Shown one piece after another: positions 21,001-34,000 of a stretch of DNA of 64,000 nucleotides. The notes under the pieces are model-generated. The model was not told the origin of the DNA. It ran no database searches and saw only the letters and a program-made list of their open reading frames with translations. Location of the stretch: NCBI GenBank assembly GCA_907163375.1, contig CAJQUW010015469.1, positions 166,622 through 230,621 of the forward strand, read 5' to 3'. Position 1 is the stretch's first letter, and each line of letters opens with the position of its first letter. This DNA comes from Prostheceraeus crozeri. Lineage: Eukaryota; Platyhelminthes; Polycladida; Euryleptidae. The translations under genes and the position numbers were made by a program.

Positions 21001-24000
21001 TATTCATTTGATAAGTGACTGTAGCCATTTAGATTTACACACAGCGAAGAATCTGAACCTTTATGCACATTAATACATAACTCTTCCTGAATGGAGAACT
21101 GATATTTCAAAGGATTTCAGTAACGATGTCATACTGACTTGAATGAGCTTATTTAATTACGACTTTCTCACTGAGCATTGTCTTCAGATGCGAGGCATCT
21201 TATAGGAGAGAAATGCTTATTTGGCGTTGCCACGCTATTGCTATATTTGCGCAATATTGGCATAAAGGATAAAAAGCTGATGTAACTGCATCTGTTGCGT
21301 CTCATAAAGAAGTTAGGAGTCTTTCTTTGATGCTATCTCATGCAAAAGCTGTGAAGCGTGAATATAATTATTAAGATACAGATCAATCAGATTCCTTTCA
21401 CAGCAGCTGAGATTTTCTTCTGATGCTCTGTGTATTGCTACATAGTGAGTGCATATACATGTACAAATTTCCATTATTCGTATATCTATTTTCTAATTGT
21501 TCAATTACTCGTAGTTACGTGAAAGTGCAGTAATACCCTTCTATGCATATGCGAAAATGATGCGCTCAAAGAAAGTCTTGCGTAAAAAACTGATGCGCGT
21601 ATTTACACAGGGACAAAGAACTCGTGGTTAATTAGGGATGCGTTCCCAACAATGGTTTTAGAGGTCAAACATGTTTTTCTCTTTTAAAATTGTTGCATCG
21701 TAAGTAAAACTAACTACAGGTTGCTTTGGTCAAGTATTATACAACTACAGTACTTTGTATTGTATTATTTGCATTATCAAATCTCTGACAGAATGAGCTC
21801 TCCCAATCAATTTCTGATACTCCGCTATTAACTGTTTCATCCGCATCTGCGTCTTCTTCTTCGCCTCCTGCTTCTTCAACACATTCTACACGTATTTCGT
21901 CTATTTAAACAGGTTTCTTGAAATTTTATCGAATCTCATTATTGATTGCCATTTACGATGCTAAACTCATGTAATGCACTGAGAAGTAACATGTGAGACG
22001 TGAGTACAAAAAGAGACCGACAAGATTGATTTGCGCGTTCAATACAACTCAAATACATGTAAATGAAATGTGGAAGACTTTTCTTCTGCGGTAGTCAAAG
22101 CACGGTACCTGTGAAATGATGCTCTTAAGCTCTAAGTAGCTTCAAATGTGATTTCTGAGGAGCACAAGTTGCATAAATGATTCAATGATTCAAAGAAATC
22201 AATTGATTAGGAGAAATTAATACTTGGAATTACTGCTCATATTTTGGATTTTACTCACTATAATTTGAGAAACAACTATACGTTGTATTCACATGACATT
22301 TGATTTTCCAATAAATTGCTCGATATCTATGGTATGACAGATGATCGTGAAATGATTCATAGACTCAAATATATAAAATAATGTACTCACATTGGAAGTC
22401 GATGTGTTCCATTAGAGGCTATTATGCAGAATGCTTGAAAAAGCGGCAATTTTCGAACGCTCAAAGAAAGTGCCTTCATCTTGGGTCACAAGTTTGACCT
22501 TTCAATAGGCCAAATCCAACAATTTTCGGTGGAAAAGTCATAGCGTGACATAGGTCAAGTTTGAGAGAAACACAGCAAAAATGCAACAGAGGGACCGAAA
22601 TGCTACCGCCCCCTCAAAAAAAGAAAAAAATGTAGGTCTGTTCATTAGAGGTCAGTCAGTTGAAGTCATAATCTCTGCACGCCCACGGCATGCATGGGTA
22701 GGGTTAAGAGCAGTAACTTATTGTAATTAAATGTAGAAATTCATCAGATCAATTTCCACTTTCATTAAGTATACTGTAGCTCTAGGAATGTCCTAGTTAC
22801 AACAAAATTATGAATTTAATTTAATGCGCTTTTTTAAGTTAGAATACCAACTGGAAGGATGAATGTCATCATTGTAGAGCGCATACTCGAAATTTATGCA
22901 TCCTGTTGCAGAACCTCCCAAATAGCAGGCTACCCCTACCCACAGGAAAAAGTCGGAGGCAGTTCCGGGAAAGAGATATATGATAAAAGAATACAAGAAC
23001 TGCATCATTTAAGTATCTGCGTCGAACGAGGTTATCGATGCCATTGAGTAGTTCTTCCACTGAGTGAAGGACTCGAAGCTTTCGTCTAAATTTGAAGGAT
23101 GTTTTCGATTTGAGTTTGAGGGTAGAAAATAGTTCACTTGAAAAGCCTCCCTCAGGATTTTTTGATAGATTAAACCAGAATTGTATCCATTCATCATTTC
23201 TTATAATAGTGTGCGGAGCTACGCTAATCAATCACGTTTTAAAACTTCGCAAGCATTTGATCAATAGCCTACCATTGAAACAGTCGTCAGTAATACTTCA
23301 TAGACAAAGCAATGCTGACTACTAATCTATCATTTCCATCACTTCAACCGACAACTGCAAAACTTTCCACTTGCAAGACTGTCCTGCCTTCTCTATTGGA
23401 TAAGTTTCTCTTCAAATCTAATAAGTATTTCGCAAGAATTAATGCAAACTAAAAGTGGAAAATTTGGGAGGGTTTCACTCCCTAAATTGGATTAATGAAG
23501 CTCCAGCGTCAATCCAGATAACTAAAAGGAAAATGATTGAGCAGCAGCGTATTCACATGTAAAGATATATGAACACATCAACAAGTCTGACTTCAGAGGG
23601 AATTATGCTCAACTGAAGCATCACTCGCAATGGACTGCGATGTCTTGATTTGTTATGCATTAAATACTCTATCTCCTAAAATCAGTTTATAATTTGATGA
23701 TGCAATGCATCAACCCTGCCTGCATCTCTTGTCGGCACGAAAAACGACTCTCGCGATGCATCCCATGGTTATGCATAAAGTTGATTCCATGAGCCCTATA
23801 CGAATGCTAAAACTATGGTTTGAAAGCTGGGATCGGATCATGCGCATTCATCAGTTCACAGCGATTGTCAGAGGATTTCGACTTTCAGTTGCGGTTTGAG
23901 TATATACTGTAGGCATGCGCGCTCAGACCTCCAATCCACATAACTGAGATGGATTGATGACAACCTGAACTGTCCTTAAATTACAGCGCTACAATTATGT

Positions 24001-25600
24001 GCCACTTATGCCAGAAAACAATCGTAAAGTGCGACCTAGAATATATTTACATAAATTAAGCCTTAGTTTGCGTGAGATTAGACCTAGAGTCTTCTGAACA
24101 GGCTCGTCAAGCATATAGTAAATAGACCGTGCATTCAGCAGGGAGAAGGAATGAAAGACAACATCACATTTGAAAATTTCTGCTTAAGTAGTCTTTAGAG
24201 CGGATTTGTCTCTTGAAAATAACCAGCGTCGCGCATATCACGACACTGTCTCCACAGCTCATGTCGCTCTATCTGTTGACGCTTCGCAAGGTCATAAGTT
24301 ATAAAGACATCCCTGAAACTGTCACAATTGCGCAAATGCTTCGCATTTTATAATAGACTACACTTACATGTAATTTCGCAGACCAGTCTGACATCCTCAT
24401 TTTCATTTTCAATAACGTTTTCCACCATCATTTACCCGACCAACACGTCTGGTGCGAGCTGCCTTTACCTTCAGACCAATTTATTGTAGAAGGTCTTGAA
24501 TTTTGCTCTCACCATACTTTGAGCGATCTACTAAATAGCCATTTATCAACTCTGGGTTCCAAACAACATAATGTTGTCACGCTAAGCATTCCTCTGCTCA
24601 AGCTCGTTCAATACTTCTGCAAAATCACATTTTGAAATCTGCATTGATTTACTCTTCAGAAATTTAATTTCAGATCTGCAGTGATACAAGGTTGTTGAAA
24701 AAATTTTCAATGCCATTGATTTTTGGATTCATGGGTTAAGATATGTAGAAGAAAATTTTGAAAGTCATCTCTTAATGATTTCAATGAATCAAGCAGCTTT
24801 TCATTAGACTGATTCATAATTCGCCGAATGTCATCCAAAGTAATTTGGCTTTATAGTGAGTCAGATCTCTTCTTGCTTTCAGGCATCACGTCTCAGATTA
24901 TAAAGTGACACCAAAAGAAACGCAATGTGCCACTATTGAACTTAGGACCTTGGTCTTGGACGCTATATGAACTGCACCAGCAGATCAACGTTAAACTTGC
25001 CGGTGAAGTCACAGAGATGAACAAGAATTAAAGAGGGCCAGCGTAGTATCGATCTCACGTGCAGTCACTGATGTTGATAGTCAAAATCTTCGATGAACTG
25101 AACTGTTTTCAGTCAAAGTCTCACAGATAAGAATAATATCCCAGAATGAATATAATTGAGCTCAAAAAGTAGCACTGACGACGAAAATCCTGATGTGGTG
25201 ACGATTCCAATGATGTAAGTTTTCTCTCAAACTGTCCATGGAAGAAACCGATAAAGCACAAAATGCTTTGCCTTGCGAGAGGCACAAAAATATGAGTGAC
25301 ATGCAGCAGTGTACGCGTATAGGGTTGTTTGTTTCAAAGATTCGTTAGTTACTCGGGATGAATATTATTATTTACTGTAGAAGTTGAAGATAAATGTAAT
25401 AGTCAAATGAAATTGATGTCAAAAATGGAAAGTGCATACCTAAATTTTGCTGTAAAGCAACTTTAACGAAAATCGAAATTACGAGCGTGTATAACAAAAT
25501 TTACAAAAATCCTTAAAATTCCAGTGGCCCTTCAGCTTATAAACTGGAACCTTCCTTGGTTCTTAAGTTGAGTATAACAACTGCCGGGTAACTATTTCAT
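18060..25600. other. Long AT-rich stretch without recognisable genes
   Basis: I find no domain, RNA gene or clear transposon end. The longest plus ORF (20663-21073, 136 codons) starts with TTG and has no family features. The overlapping ORFs around 22.8-23.3 kb on both strands are low-complexity shadows. Sequence composition resembles decayed repeats. Confidence 0.4.
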
Positions 25601-26568
25601 TATCCATGCGCTCCTAAAGATGAGCGATTCTACCTGAGACCCGAACCCGACCCGAAACCCGAATCCGAAAGTATGGGTTCGGGTAGGGCAATTTTGAAGT
25701 CCGGGTCGGGTCAGGTTGGATTATTGCTTGACAGCGCGGCGGATACGAATTGCACGGCTTCATTACTCTGTCATACATAGGAGGTAGATAAATACCACTG
25801 ATAGAAGTATGTACTGGCTTACTAATCGTTCCTTTATACAATAATCCTTCGTGCAATCATAGCTTTGTTTATTAAATATTTGGCAAGTGTTTCTGAATAT
25901 CTCCATACTTACTTATTGTAAATATCAATTGCTCTAATTCTTTGTCCTGAAATAAACTTCTGCATGCAACCACACGGTGATAAGAAATTTCAGCCGCCAT
26001 GTAGCGATAAATTCTTCGGCAATATTTATTGCACGATGATGTTCATTCATCGTTCGTCGAGCAACAATTCGGATTTGAGCATACAGATTTTCGAAATCTG
26101 TCAGAATTTATGCACATTTTTTCTCAGAGAAGTTGATGCAACATCTTTCTTTCATGTAGTGCAATGCTTTGGGCAATTGATTTGATCAATACTTTTGCCT
26201 TCTTTACATTGTTCTGATAAAAAAACAAGGAGAATTATTATTGCCCACTTGTATATTCACTTTTAGATTTGTTATCCGGTCGCTTTTTTATCGAAGTTGT
26301 TTCATGAATGTGATAAAGTGACTTTCATACGACTTAGCAAGGTGCACTATACATGTCATTTACTTTCAGAAATATCAAAATATTATTAAATCAATTTGAG
26401 TAGTGTGCCTAATGAGTAGTTTGGCTAATGATAGCAGCGTCAAGACATGTTTGGAACGAATGTGAAAGCTGATGAACGATGAAATCCTTATGCTTGAATG
26501 GTTACTTACTTCTATATTCCAATTTCTTTTCACGTTCGGCTCAAGCCGAATGACTATTTTACAGTGAA

Positions 26569-26606
26569 CTGCCTTGAGAAAGGGTCAGGACCCGAAGCGT
26601 TGGCAA
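26569..26606 (+). other. Degenerate hammerhead-like / Penelope-terminus-like motif
   Basis: TGCC-TTGAGAAA-GGGTC-AG-GACCC-GAAG-CGTT-GGCA can be laid on the hammerhead plan: stem I TGCC/GGCA, stem II GGGTC/GACCC. The CTGATGA core box is altered to TTGAGAAA and GAAA to GAAG. Similar 'CTTGAGAA...CGAAxCGTT' texts end many Penelope-like repeats. Confidence 0.3.
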
Positions 26607-26821
26607 CTCTGTACCTAAACTTTATTTTTCTTTTATTGTGGCATAAACACTTCGGGAGAGAACAATTTAATTTTGAAAATTTCTTGAATATGGTACTCCC
26701 GCCCACTGCCATTACTTAAAGTGCTATTTCACTGTTATGATAAACCTATGAACATATCTCTGCGGTACATATACTTACGTGTATAGTTAGTGATCAAAGA
26801 TTGGAGAGTGCCAGTTCGCCT

Positions 26822-27186
26822 GAGCATAGAATAGAAAGATGTTCTCAGACTTGAACATTTTAAACGCGAAAATTCCTTGGCAGCCGCAGATGCTGCGTTT
26901 CGCCCTACAAGGACTCTTCAATGAGGCTCGGAATGACCCAGGCTAGCTTAAAATATCTAGAATGGCTGAAAAAGCTGATGGACTACACAACAGGCGGCTC
27001 TGCGTTTATTTATCCTGGGTTTGACGTGCGGCTGATAATCAAAGCCTGTTGTGTAGTCCTTCAGCTTGTTCAGCCATTCTAGATATTTTAAGCTAGTTTG
27101 GGCCATTCCGAGTCATGCGTCTGTGGCTGCGAAGGAATTTTCGTGCTTAAAATGTTCAAGTCTGAGACATGTTTCTGCTATAGTTA
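26822..27186. repeat. Foldback (palindromic) element inside the hAT element
   Basis: The left arm from 26844 (CTCAGACTTGAACATTTTAA) reads in reverse complement at the right arm ending 27166. The pairing continues inward through AGCTTAAAATATCTAGAATG to CTACACAACAGG near 26,994 / CCTGTTGTGTAG at 27,046. Weaker pairing extends outward to about 26,822 and 27,186. Arms are ~150 bases with a ~50-base centre. A transcript would form a long hairpin. Confidence 0.8.
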
Positions 27187-28235
27187 GTACAACAGAAAAT
27201 AAGTAAATTATCTGATAACTACGATCTTAAATATGGTGTTCGTGTTAATTATTTCATGGAAATTTACGCTAATTTCATTGAATATCTCTGTGAACTTTTT
27301 CTTATGTTTTGCAGTTTTCTCATCATTTCTCTTCATTCGAATTAGATGGCAATTACAGTGCAATTAAATCTGGCTGATGGCCTTTCCTGAAGACTGCCTA
27401 CGTTAAGATCCATTTGAATCTACAATGAAGCTTTTGTGCAGACCTAAAGTTACCCGGATTCTTTTAATACGATAACTCTAAGGTCAAATGAGTATTAGTA
27501 TAGCATCATGAATGGTTTTCTGATACCTGTCAGGCTTTGGTATTTTCTTATCGGGTTCGGGTAGAATTTCTGGACCCAACCCGACCTCGGGTTTGGGTCG
27601 GGTTCGGGTTGGCTTTTAGTCCGAGTCGGGTTTAATGAATTTTAGCGCTCATCTTTAGTGCGCTCCTTTGACACCCAGTGTATAATGACATGAATTATCG
27701 ATCAAAAGGAAAACATTTCAAGTCTTACCATTATAATCAAATTAGTCATTGGAGAGAGGACACGCACACGGCTGTACGTTCACGAGTCCGGCTAGGTCCA
27801 GGTTTCCGACCCCCTTCCGGACTACCTGCTTGGTGGCGCTTGCAGGTCGTGCCCCCTGGATACTACATGAATTGCCAGTAGTAACTAAACAACCAAGTTA
27901 TCCCACGCTTTTACATCATCGATAACGGGACGGAGAAGGACACTCCTGTAAACCGGGGCAGATCAGGCTCGCTGAGGTCTTTTGAGGCCTATTGGTCTTT
28001 GGGTTCCAGATCCCTAACACAAGTTGGTTGGCGTCAGGAAGGGCATCCGGCCGCAAAACATTGCTCCAAATTAAACATCAATGAATAGTCCGTTGCAAAG
28101 AATTGCAAATAATGCTAGGGCGTCCCCCGCTAGAAGCGACGCGCCTCACCTTCGTCCGAGTGATGCGACAAGTGGACAAGGACTACCGCGGAACTATCAG
28201 CGGCCGCGATAAAGAAGCAAGCTGAAAATAAACAC

Positions 28236-29622
28236 AAGTGGAGAATAGCGACATAGAATGTCGGGAGCATGACAGGAAGGAGTTACGAGATATCTGAAGC
28301 ATTACTTCGCCGAAACGTTGACGTTGCTTGCTTGCAGGAGACAAAGTGGAAGGGAAATAAGGCTAGAGAGATAGGTCATGGGTACAAACTCTTCTATAGT
28401 GGTGGAGAGACGGCGAGAAACGGAGTGGGTCTGGTGACTACTGACTGATTAGGATCTACTGACTAAAGTGATTGACGTTAGAAGGATCAACGACAGGATC
28501 ATGTGGGTGAAGATTGAGGATGAAACTTCCCAGAAAGTGTGGACGATCATCTCAGTGTACGCCCCTCAGTTGGGCACAAGTATTGGTGAAAAGAAGGCCT
28601 TTCTCGAAACCCCCGAGGACACGTTCTTGGATTTGGACCGTGATACCATCATCCTAGCAGGAGATATGAACTGCCATGTGGGGAAACAAAGCGGCGGTCA
28701 TAGTTCCCATGGTAACCATGGCTTTGGCATCCCAAACGCAGATGGTGAAAGTTTCCTGCAGCTATCAGATGCGATGCATCTGAGCATTGCGAATACCCGT
28801 TTCCGGAAGCGTGAGTCTCAACTCATAACGTACAACAGTGGAGGAAGGACCACACAAGTCGACTACATTGCCATCAGTGCAAATGAAATAAAACATGTGC
28901 GCGACTGTAAAACCTTACCTTTTGAGTGTGCAGCCACTCAGCACAGATTGGTGGTTATGGACCTGAAAAAGCATGCTGTACCAACAAAGAAGCCAAAGAT
29001 GGTTTTACAAAAGGTGAAATGGTGGAAGCTGAAAGAAGAAAATGTGGCGAAGGTTTTTCGCGAGAAGCTCGTCGACAAGGATTGGGAATCATTGGAAAAA
29101 TTGAGCAACGATTTGTACGAAGCTGGGAAAGTAACTTGTGGTACCACGCGTGGAGGGACTTACAGAGAAAAGGAATCTTGGTGGTGGAATGCAGATGTCA
29201 AAAGTGCTTTAAAGGCAAAGAGGGAAGCTTTCAAGAGATGGAGAAATGACGATACGGATGCAAACAGAGCGGTGTACAGGGAAGCAAAGAAGGCAGCCAG
29301 GAAAGCTGTGGCATCAGCGAAGGCTGAAAGCCTAGCCGACGTATACGATAAGCTTGGAAGCCGAGAGGGAGAGAAATTGGTGTATAAGATCGCGAGAAGC
29401 CGGGACAAAATGACAAAGGACAACATCGAAGGATACTATGTGAGAGACGATCGAGGAAATTTGTGTATTAAGCCTGACAGTAACCGGCAACGATGGCTTC
29501 GAAAAACTTCTCAACGAAGAGAGACCTCACGCCAACTGCGGTATGGCACCTCGAAACGATGTGGCAGTCCCCCAAATCACTCCTGCGGAAGTGGAACATC
29601 AGCTATCGAAGATGGTCAATAA
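28236..29622 (+). pseudogene. RTE LINE apurinic-like endonuclease and linker
   Basis: The N-terminal motif WRIAT-stop-NVGSMTGR carries an in-frame TAG (catalytic Asn retained), followed by VDVACLQETKWKGNKA (catalytic Glu) and NGVGLVTTD. A frame change follows near 28,440. The rest of the domain is open from 28,468 (GTG, not a true start): VWTIISVYAPQL, ILAGDMNCHVG, TRFRKRESQLITYNSGGRT, QVDYIAIS, and TQHRLVVMDL. A Lys/Ala-rich linker (WWNADVKSALKAKREAF) then leads to the RT, with another frame change around 29,500. Confidence 0.85.
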
Positions 29623-31060
29623 CAAGTCTGTTGGGAGAGACGATTTGCCTACCGAAGCTTTGCGCGCTGCTAAAAAAACAGATGAGATCGCCAATGTGTT
29701 TAATTCAATCTTAGCCTCCGCCAAGATACCGGAGAGATGGAGAGAGAGGGTACACTGGTCCCGATTTACAAGAAAAAGGGGGATCACAGAGAATGCAGCA
29801 ATTACAGAGGTATAAATATATTGTGCCATGGTCTTAAGTTGCTGGAACGAATCATCTGCGACAGATTAAGACAGATAACAACTATTGATAGAAACCAGTT
29901 CGGATTTATGCCGAGTGTCTCAACCACTGAACCTACTTTCACCCTCCGAATGAGGCTAGAGGATGCCCTCATGGAACAGAAAGACTTTAGAGCGGTGTTC
30001 GTCGACCTGGAGAAGGCGTATGACACAGTACCGAGGGAGTACATCCCCTATATTCTCAGGAAAAGAAGTGTGCCTGAAACATACGTCCAGTTGATACAAG
30101 ACATGTATAGTGACAGCAAGATAGCAGTAAGATCAAAGCACGGTGATACTGACCGCTTCAACGTCTCGGTAGGTCTATATCAAGGCTCTGCTCTAAGCCC
30201 CTACCTCTTTATCTTGCTGTTAGATGAGATATCAAAGTCGATCAGAGGGAATGGAGAAAATGACACACTGGAACTACTGTTTGCCGACAATCTGGTAATA
30301 TCAGGAGACACAAAGGATAAGGTCCAAGTGCGCCTGGAAAAATGGCGAGAAGCCCTCGAATCCCATGGTTTACGACTCAGCAGAACTAAGACGGTGTACC
30401 TCAGCACGAAAGAAAGTGAGCGCATCCATCTGCAAGGCACCGCAATCCCGACGGTTGATGCTTTTAAATACCTCGGTACTGTCTTGGATGACAAAGGCAC
30501 ATCAGGGAGGGATATGAAGGCGAAAACGCAAGCAGGTTGGCAGAACTGGAGAGCTATGTCTGGTGTCCTGTGCGACAAAAAGATGCCTCTACGACTCAAG
30601 GGCAAGGTTTTCCACGCAGTGGTCCGACCCGCAATGCTGTACCATGCTGAGCTCTGGGCCCCAAAGAAAGCTGACCTTATTGCAATGGAAGTGTCAGAGA
30701 TGAGGATGCTGAGGTGGTCAATGGGGAAGACAAAGAAGGATAGAATAAGAAACGATAAGATCCGTCGTATGCTTAAAGTACCCCAATAAGCAAAGAAATT
30801 GAGACTCGCCGATAGAGATGGTTCGGACATCTGCTCAGAAGACCAGAGGATAACATCTGTAAAACAGCATGGAAACAAGAACTTGTCGACAGAAGAAGGG
30901 GAAGACCGAGAACAAGTTGGAGAACTGTGATAAAGAGTGGAATGAAGGTCAGATCGATAAACGAAGACATGGCCTCCGGCCGAGCCATGTGGAAGCAACG
31001 GACTGAGGGGCCACCCCGTGCTACCCGATCATCCGGGAGGCTGAAACTGGATCGAGCCCG
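29543..31060 (+). pseudogene. RTE LINE reverse transcriptase, catalytic box altered
   Basis: Fingers: EVEHQLSKMVNNKSVGRDDL, then a frame change near 29,740, then LVPIYKKKGDHRECSNYRGI, FGFMPSVSTTEP, RAVFVDLEKAYDTVPRE (first Asp), and GLYQGSALSPYLFILLLDEI. The FADD box reads FADN at 30280-30291, losing one catalytic Asp. Thumb: FKYLGTVLDDKG. A stop at 30789 is followed in another frame by the usual tail (LRRPEDNICKTAWKQEL, RRRGRPRTSW). At least two frameshifts; inactive. Confidence 0.85.
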
Positions 31061-31089
31061 GCCAAGGTGACCAAGGTGAGCAAGTCATT

Positions 31090-34000
31090 GGAGAGAGGAG
31101 GATTTACAACCCATCTCACAAAATTTGCACATCTAAGAACTCGACATCTGCAGTACTTTCTTTGTCTATGCCGAAACCCGAATCGTGCATGGGACCCAAG
31201 TAGTTCCTTGGAAGAAAGATACCGTAATAGAAACGAATTGGATTGAATTGGCTAACGTTAAAACATCAAAACAAAATCATGAGACTGAAGTTGCAGCAAT
31301 CTATGTTTATGGCTTCATAACAAAGTAATGTTTCTACTGATCACGACCCTAATCTTCAACAACATTCCTAGATGCAATTTACTGCGATTGGAAATATTCC
31401 AATTTGAAGCTGCAGCCGCTGTTTAAGGTCACGTCCCAGCAGAGCCACTCAAAAGACGAAGCAGAAATCCCCTCGAAAAGGTCATTAGAGCAGCAAACAT
31501 CCCACAGGAATTCTGCCAAGTTATTTCGCGACCTGCCCTGACTCTTTCACTGGTCGATTTCTCAAACTAAGAAATTGTCTGACTTTGACTTACACATGAG
31601 TCATTTAAGAAAAACAATTTTGCACTTTAATTCCGCAGTGAACTTAATAAAAGTGGAGAACGTTGTTTGGTTGCTTACTTTTGATAGACAATGCTCAGAC
31701 AGAAATGCACAAGCCGATTATGTGTGAGAGAAGGGAAAATGAAATTAAAATTTTATCCAAAAATGTCGATTCCGTTATGGAGGAGTCAGAACGGATTATC
31801 ACATTCATACAGATTGACAAAGGAAACCCTTACCAGAACGTATCTACACGTAAGTGCAAGGCAACGTCATTATTACTACATGAATCAGATTGAGGACGAG
31901 CCTTGCTGAGCGCAAGTGTCCCGCTTGACACATATCTCAATGGAAGAGATTTGATCAATACCAATGCTATAAAAATATATAGTAAACATTAAATACGAGT
32001 AATCTACAATTTTGTAGCAGCATTTTTGTATAGGCCATTTCTTTTCACCAGGCACCTTTATCTATAAATATTGAAATCCGAAAATCGGCGTTCAGCACAG
32101 GTCAGAAACAGGCTTTGCATGCAAAACATTTATATTTTCGATACAGATTACTTCCAGCTACAATGAGGATTAAAGCTCATTTGAGGAGTAAAGAACGCGA
32201 TGGTATACTTATTGTTGAGAAATCGGATTGGCTTCAGTTGTAGATACAGAGACCATTAACCAAAATTTTCACAAGTTATACATGTGCGATTTATAAAGAC
32301 AATTTTCATTTTAATATCGAAAGCACATGATTCATATAAAAAAATAACAATATTGAATAGTTACGTTCACACGGTTCACCCATCATTCATCAGATCTGGA
32401 TCCTAGGTCGCACTCATGAATAAATGGATGGTAATTGTCTGTGAAGTTGCGATCAATAATTTGTCAGTGTCGATTGCAATACTGCATCACTGTCAGTTAA
32501 ACGGTGTCCACCCTTGAGAAGATCCGACGAAAACGTTCGGGTGTTGCATTTACTTTTTCTTTGTGTTATTTTACAATTCAATAAAGTATGAATTCGAGAA
32601 TAGTTGTGTTTGCAGTCTACAAATTTACCAACGACCGACATTGCTTTAATTATTTGAAAAGTCGGTTGTCCAAATCAATAATTTAACAAAAAATCCACTG
32701 ATCGTGAAGCTTTGTTCGAACCTGTTTAAAACAATTACTTAGATCTCATCAAATGTCACACTTAGTCTCGAGCTGTTGCTCAAATCCAGTCTCGAGATAA
32801 CATGCAATTATGATTAACGCATTTATATCGTCAAGGCCATGCGACGAGAATGTATGTGGACTTATTTATTCTTGGTTCTGAATGGAAAAGTATCTCCACA
32901 AAATTACATGTATGCGCATAAATGGAAACAGCAAATTGCTCTACAAGTTGAATTATCACATAATTGTAAAAAAAGAAACATCCTCCCAAGCAAAGGTACG
33001 CGGTGTGAAGAACTGCATTTTTCAAAAATTCGAAATGTTGAACTTGTGTTCCAAAAAACATGTAAGAATCTGTCACCAGCCAAGTTGCCTAGCTTCACAG
33101 CTCTTCTAAATAATACAGCTCTAAATGTGCTGTGCAGTTTCTTCGTCTGATATAAGCATCATCTACGTAGCAGTATCAAAATTTGAAGCAATCTCTTACA
33201 TGTACATACATTTCACCAGAGTATTTTCACTAAAGAATCAAATAATTATTGGAAAATAGTCTCCTACATATTGTTATCGAAGCCATCTTTTCCGCATCAT
33301 CAAGATGATGATCTTTCTTTATCATTATTTAAGGAAGAATTGGATGGAATTAATTTTGCAATACGAAACACCTTGTACGTACTACGGGGATAGCGTAGAG
33401 TACAAAGACTACAAACTCGTTATGCATTGCTAATGCAGTATGCACCTATATCCCAGTTTTAATTAGTAATGCATGACAGAAATGTGGGTGTGAGTACAAA
33501 TAAATGAAGATTCTGCACATGATCAGGCAGGACAAGGTCGACAAGAAGATGTCATCGAAAATTGACTAACAAGACGACTGAGAACAAGATAGTGAAGAAG
33601 CAGAAAAAGATACGACAAGAGCAACTCTGGGGCAAAAATGTTTGCTTCATGTTCGTTAGTAGTCTGCTACAAGCTTACATGTCTTCCCATGTGCATCAAA
33701 TAGCCGCAGGGTCAATGAAAGATTCACAGTGCGTAGTTCTTGGCTTCTACATGCATGTTTGACTACATTGCCTCAGGCAAGAAAGGAAATACGAGTAACT
33801 TTTCATGTTTTGTTCAACGCAGACAAGTGTACCACATGTGTGGCGTCAAGACGAACACCTCCTGCTTTCTATGACCTCTGGTAATAAATATTGTCCACAA
33901 CTGGCAAAAGATAGGAAACATATTAAACGACTTTATGAATCGTCTGTCCTAAGAAACCTTACTGCCATAACAAATTGTCTTGTCTATACTGAGAAGGTTG

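Larger units (their letters stand above)
25607..27666. mobile_element. Non-autonomous hAT-like element with 8-bp target duplication
   Basis: Termini TAAAGATGAGCG (25615-25626) and CGCTCATCTTTA (27646-27657) are inverted, and TGCGCTCC is repeated on both outer sides (25607-25614 and 27659-27666). Subterminal CCCGAACCCGACCCG-type repeats occur at both ends (25,638-25,720 and 27,555-27,635) in opposite orientation, as in many hAT elements. The interior has no transposase; it encloses a foldback element (26.82-27.19 kb). One base between terminus and duplication is ambiguous because of a shared C. Confidence 0.85.
27780..31080 (+). mobile_element. RTE/CFDP2-like LINE, frameshifted
   Basis: Plus strand, one ORF in several frames: endonuclease 28,236-29,000, linker to 29,490, RT 29,543-30,789 and a C-terminal region to about 31,060. 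This single-ORF plan with an endonuclease like 'craniofacial development protein 2' is the RTE-type LINE layout. The boundaries are approximate; 27,780-28,230 is probably 5' leader. Codon use is more GC-rich than the flanks, which suggests a later arrival than the AT-rich surroundings. Confidence 0.8.

Noticed and set aside
20663-21073. 136-codon plus ORF
   Set aside because: TTG start, no domain, no upstream promoter or RNA feature, and surroundings are decayed AT-rich sequence.
22808-23325. Cluster of overlapping ORFs on both strands
   Set aside because: Several frames are equally open; none has a recognisable motif. Best explained by chance.
28926-29249. Second ORF overlapping the RTE endonuclease
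   Set aside because: Frame shadow of the real endonuclease/linker frame; no motif of its own.
32831-33150. Four overlapping ORFs up to 103 codons
   Set aside because: Mutually overlapping in several frames on both strands without any domain.
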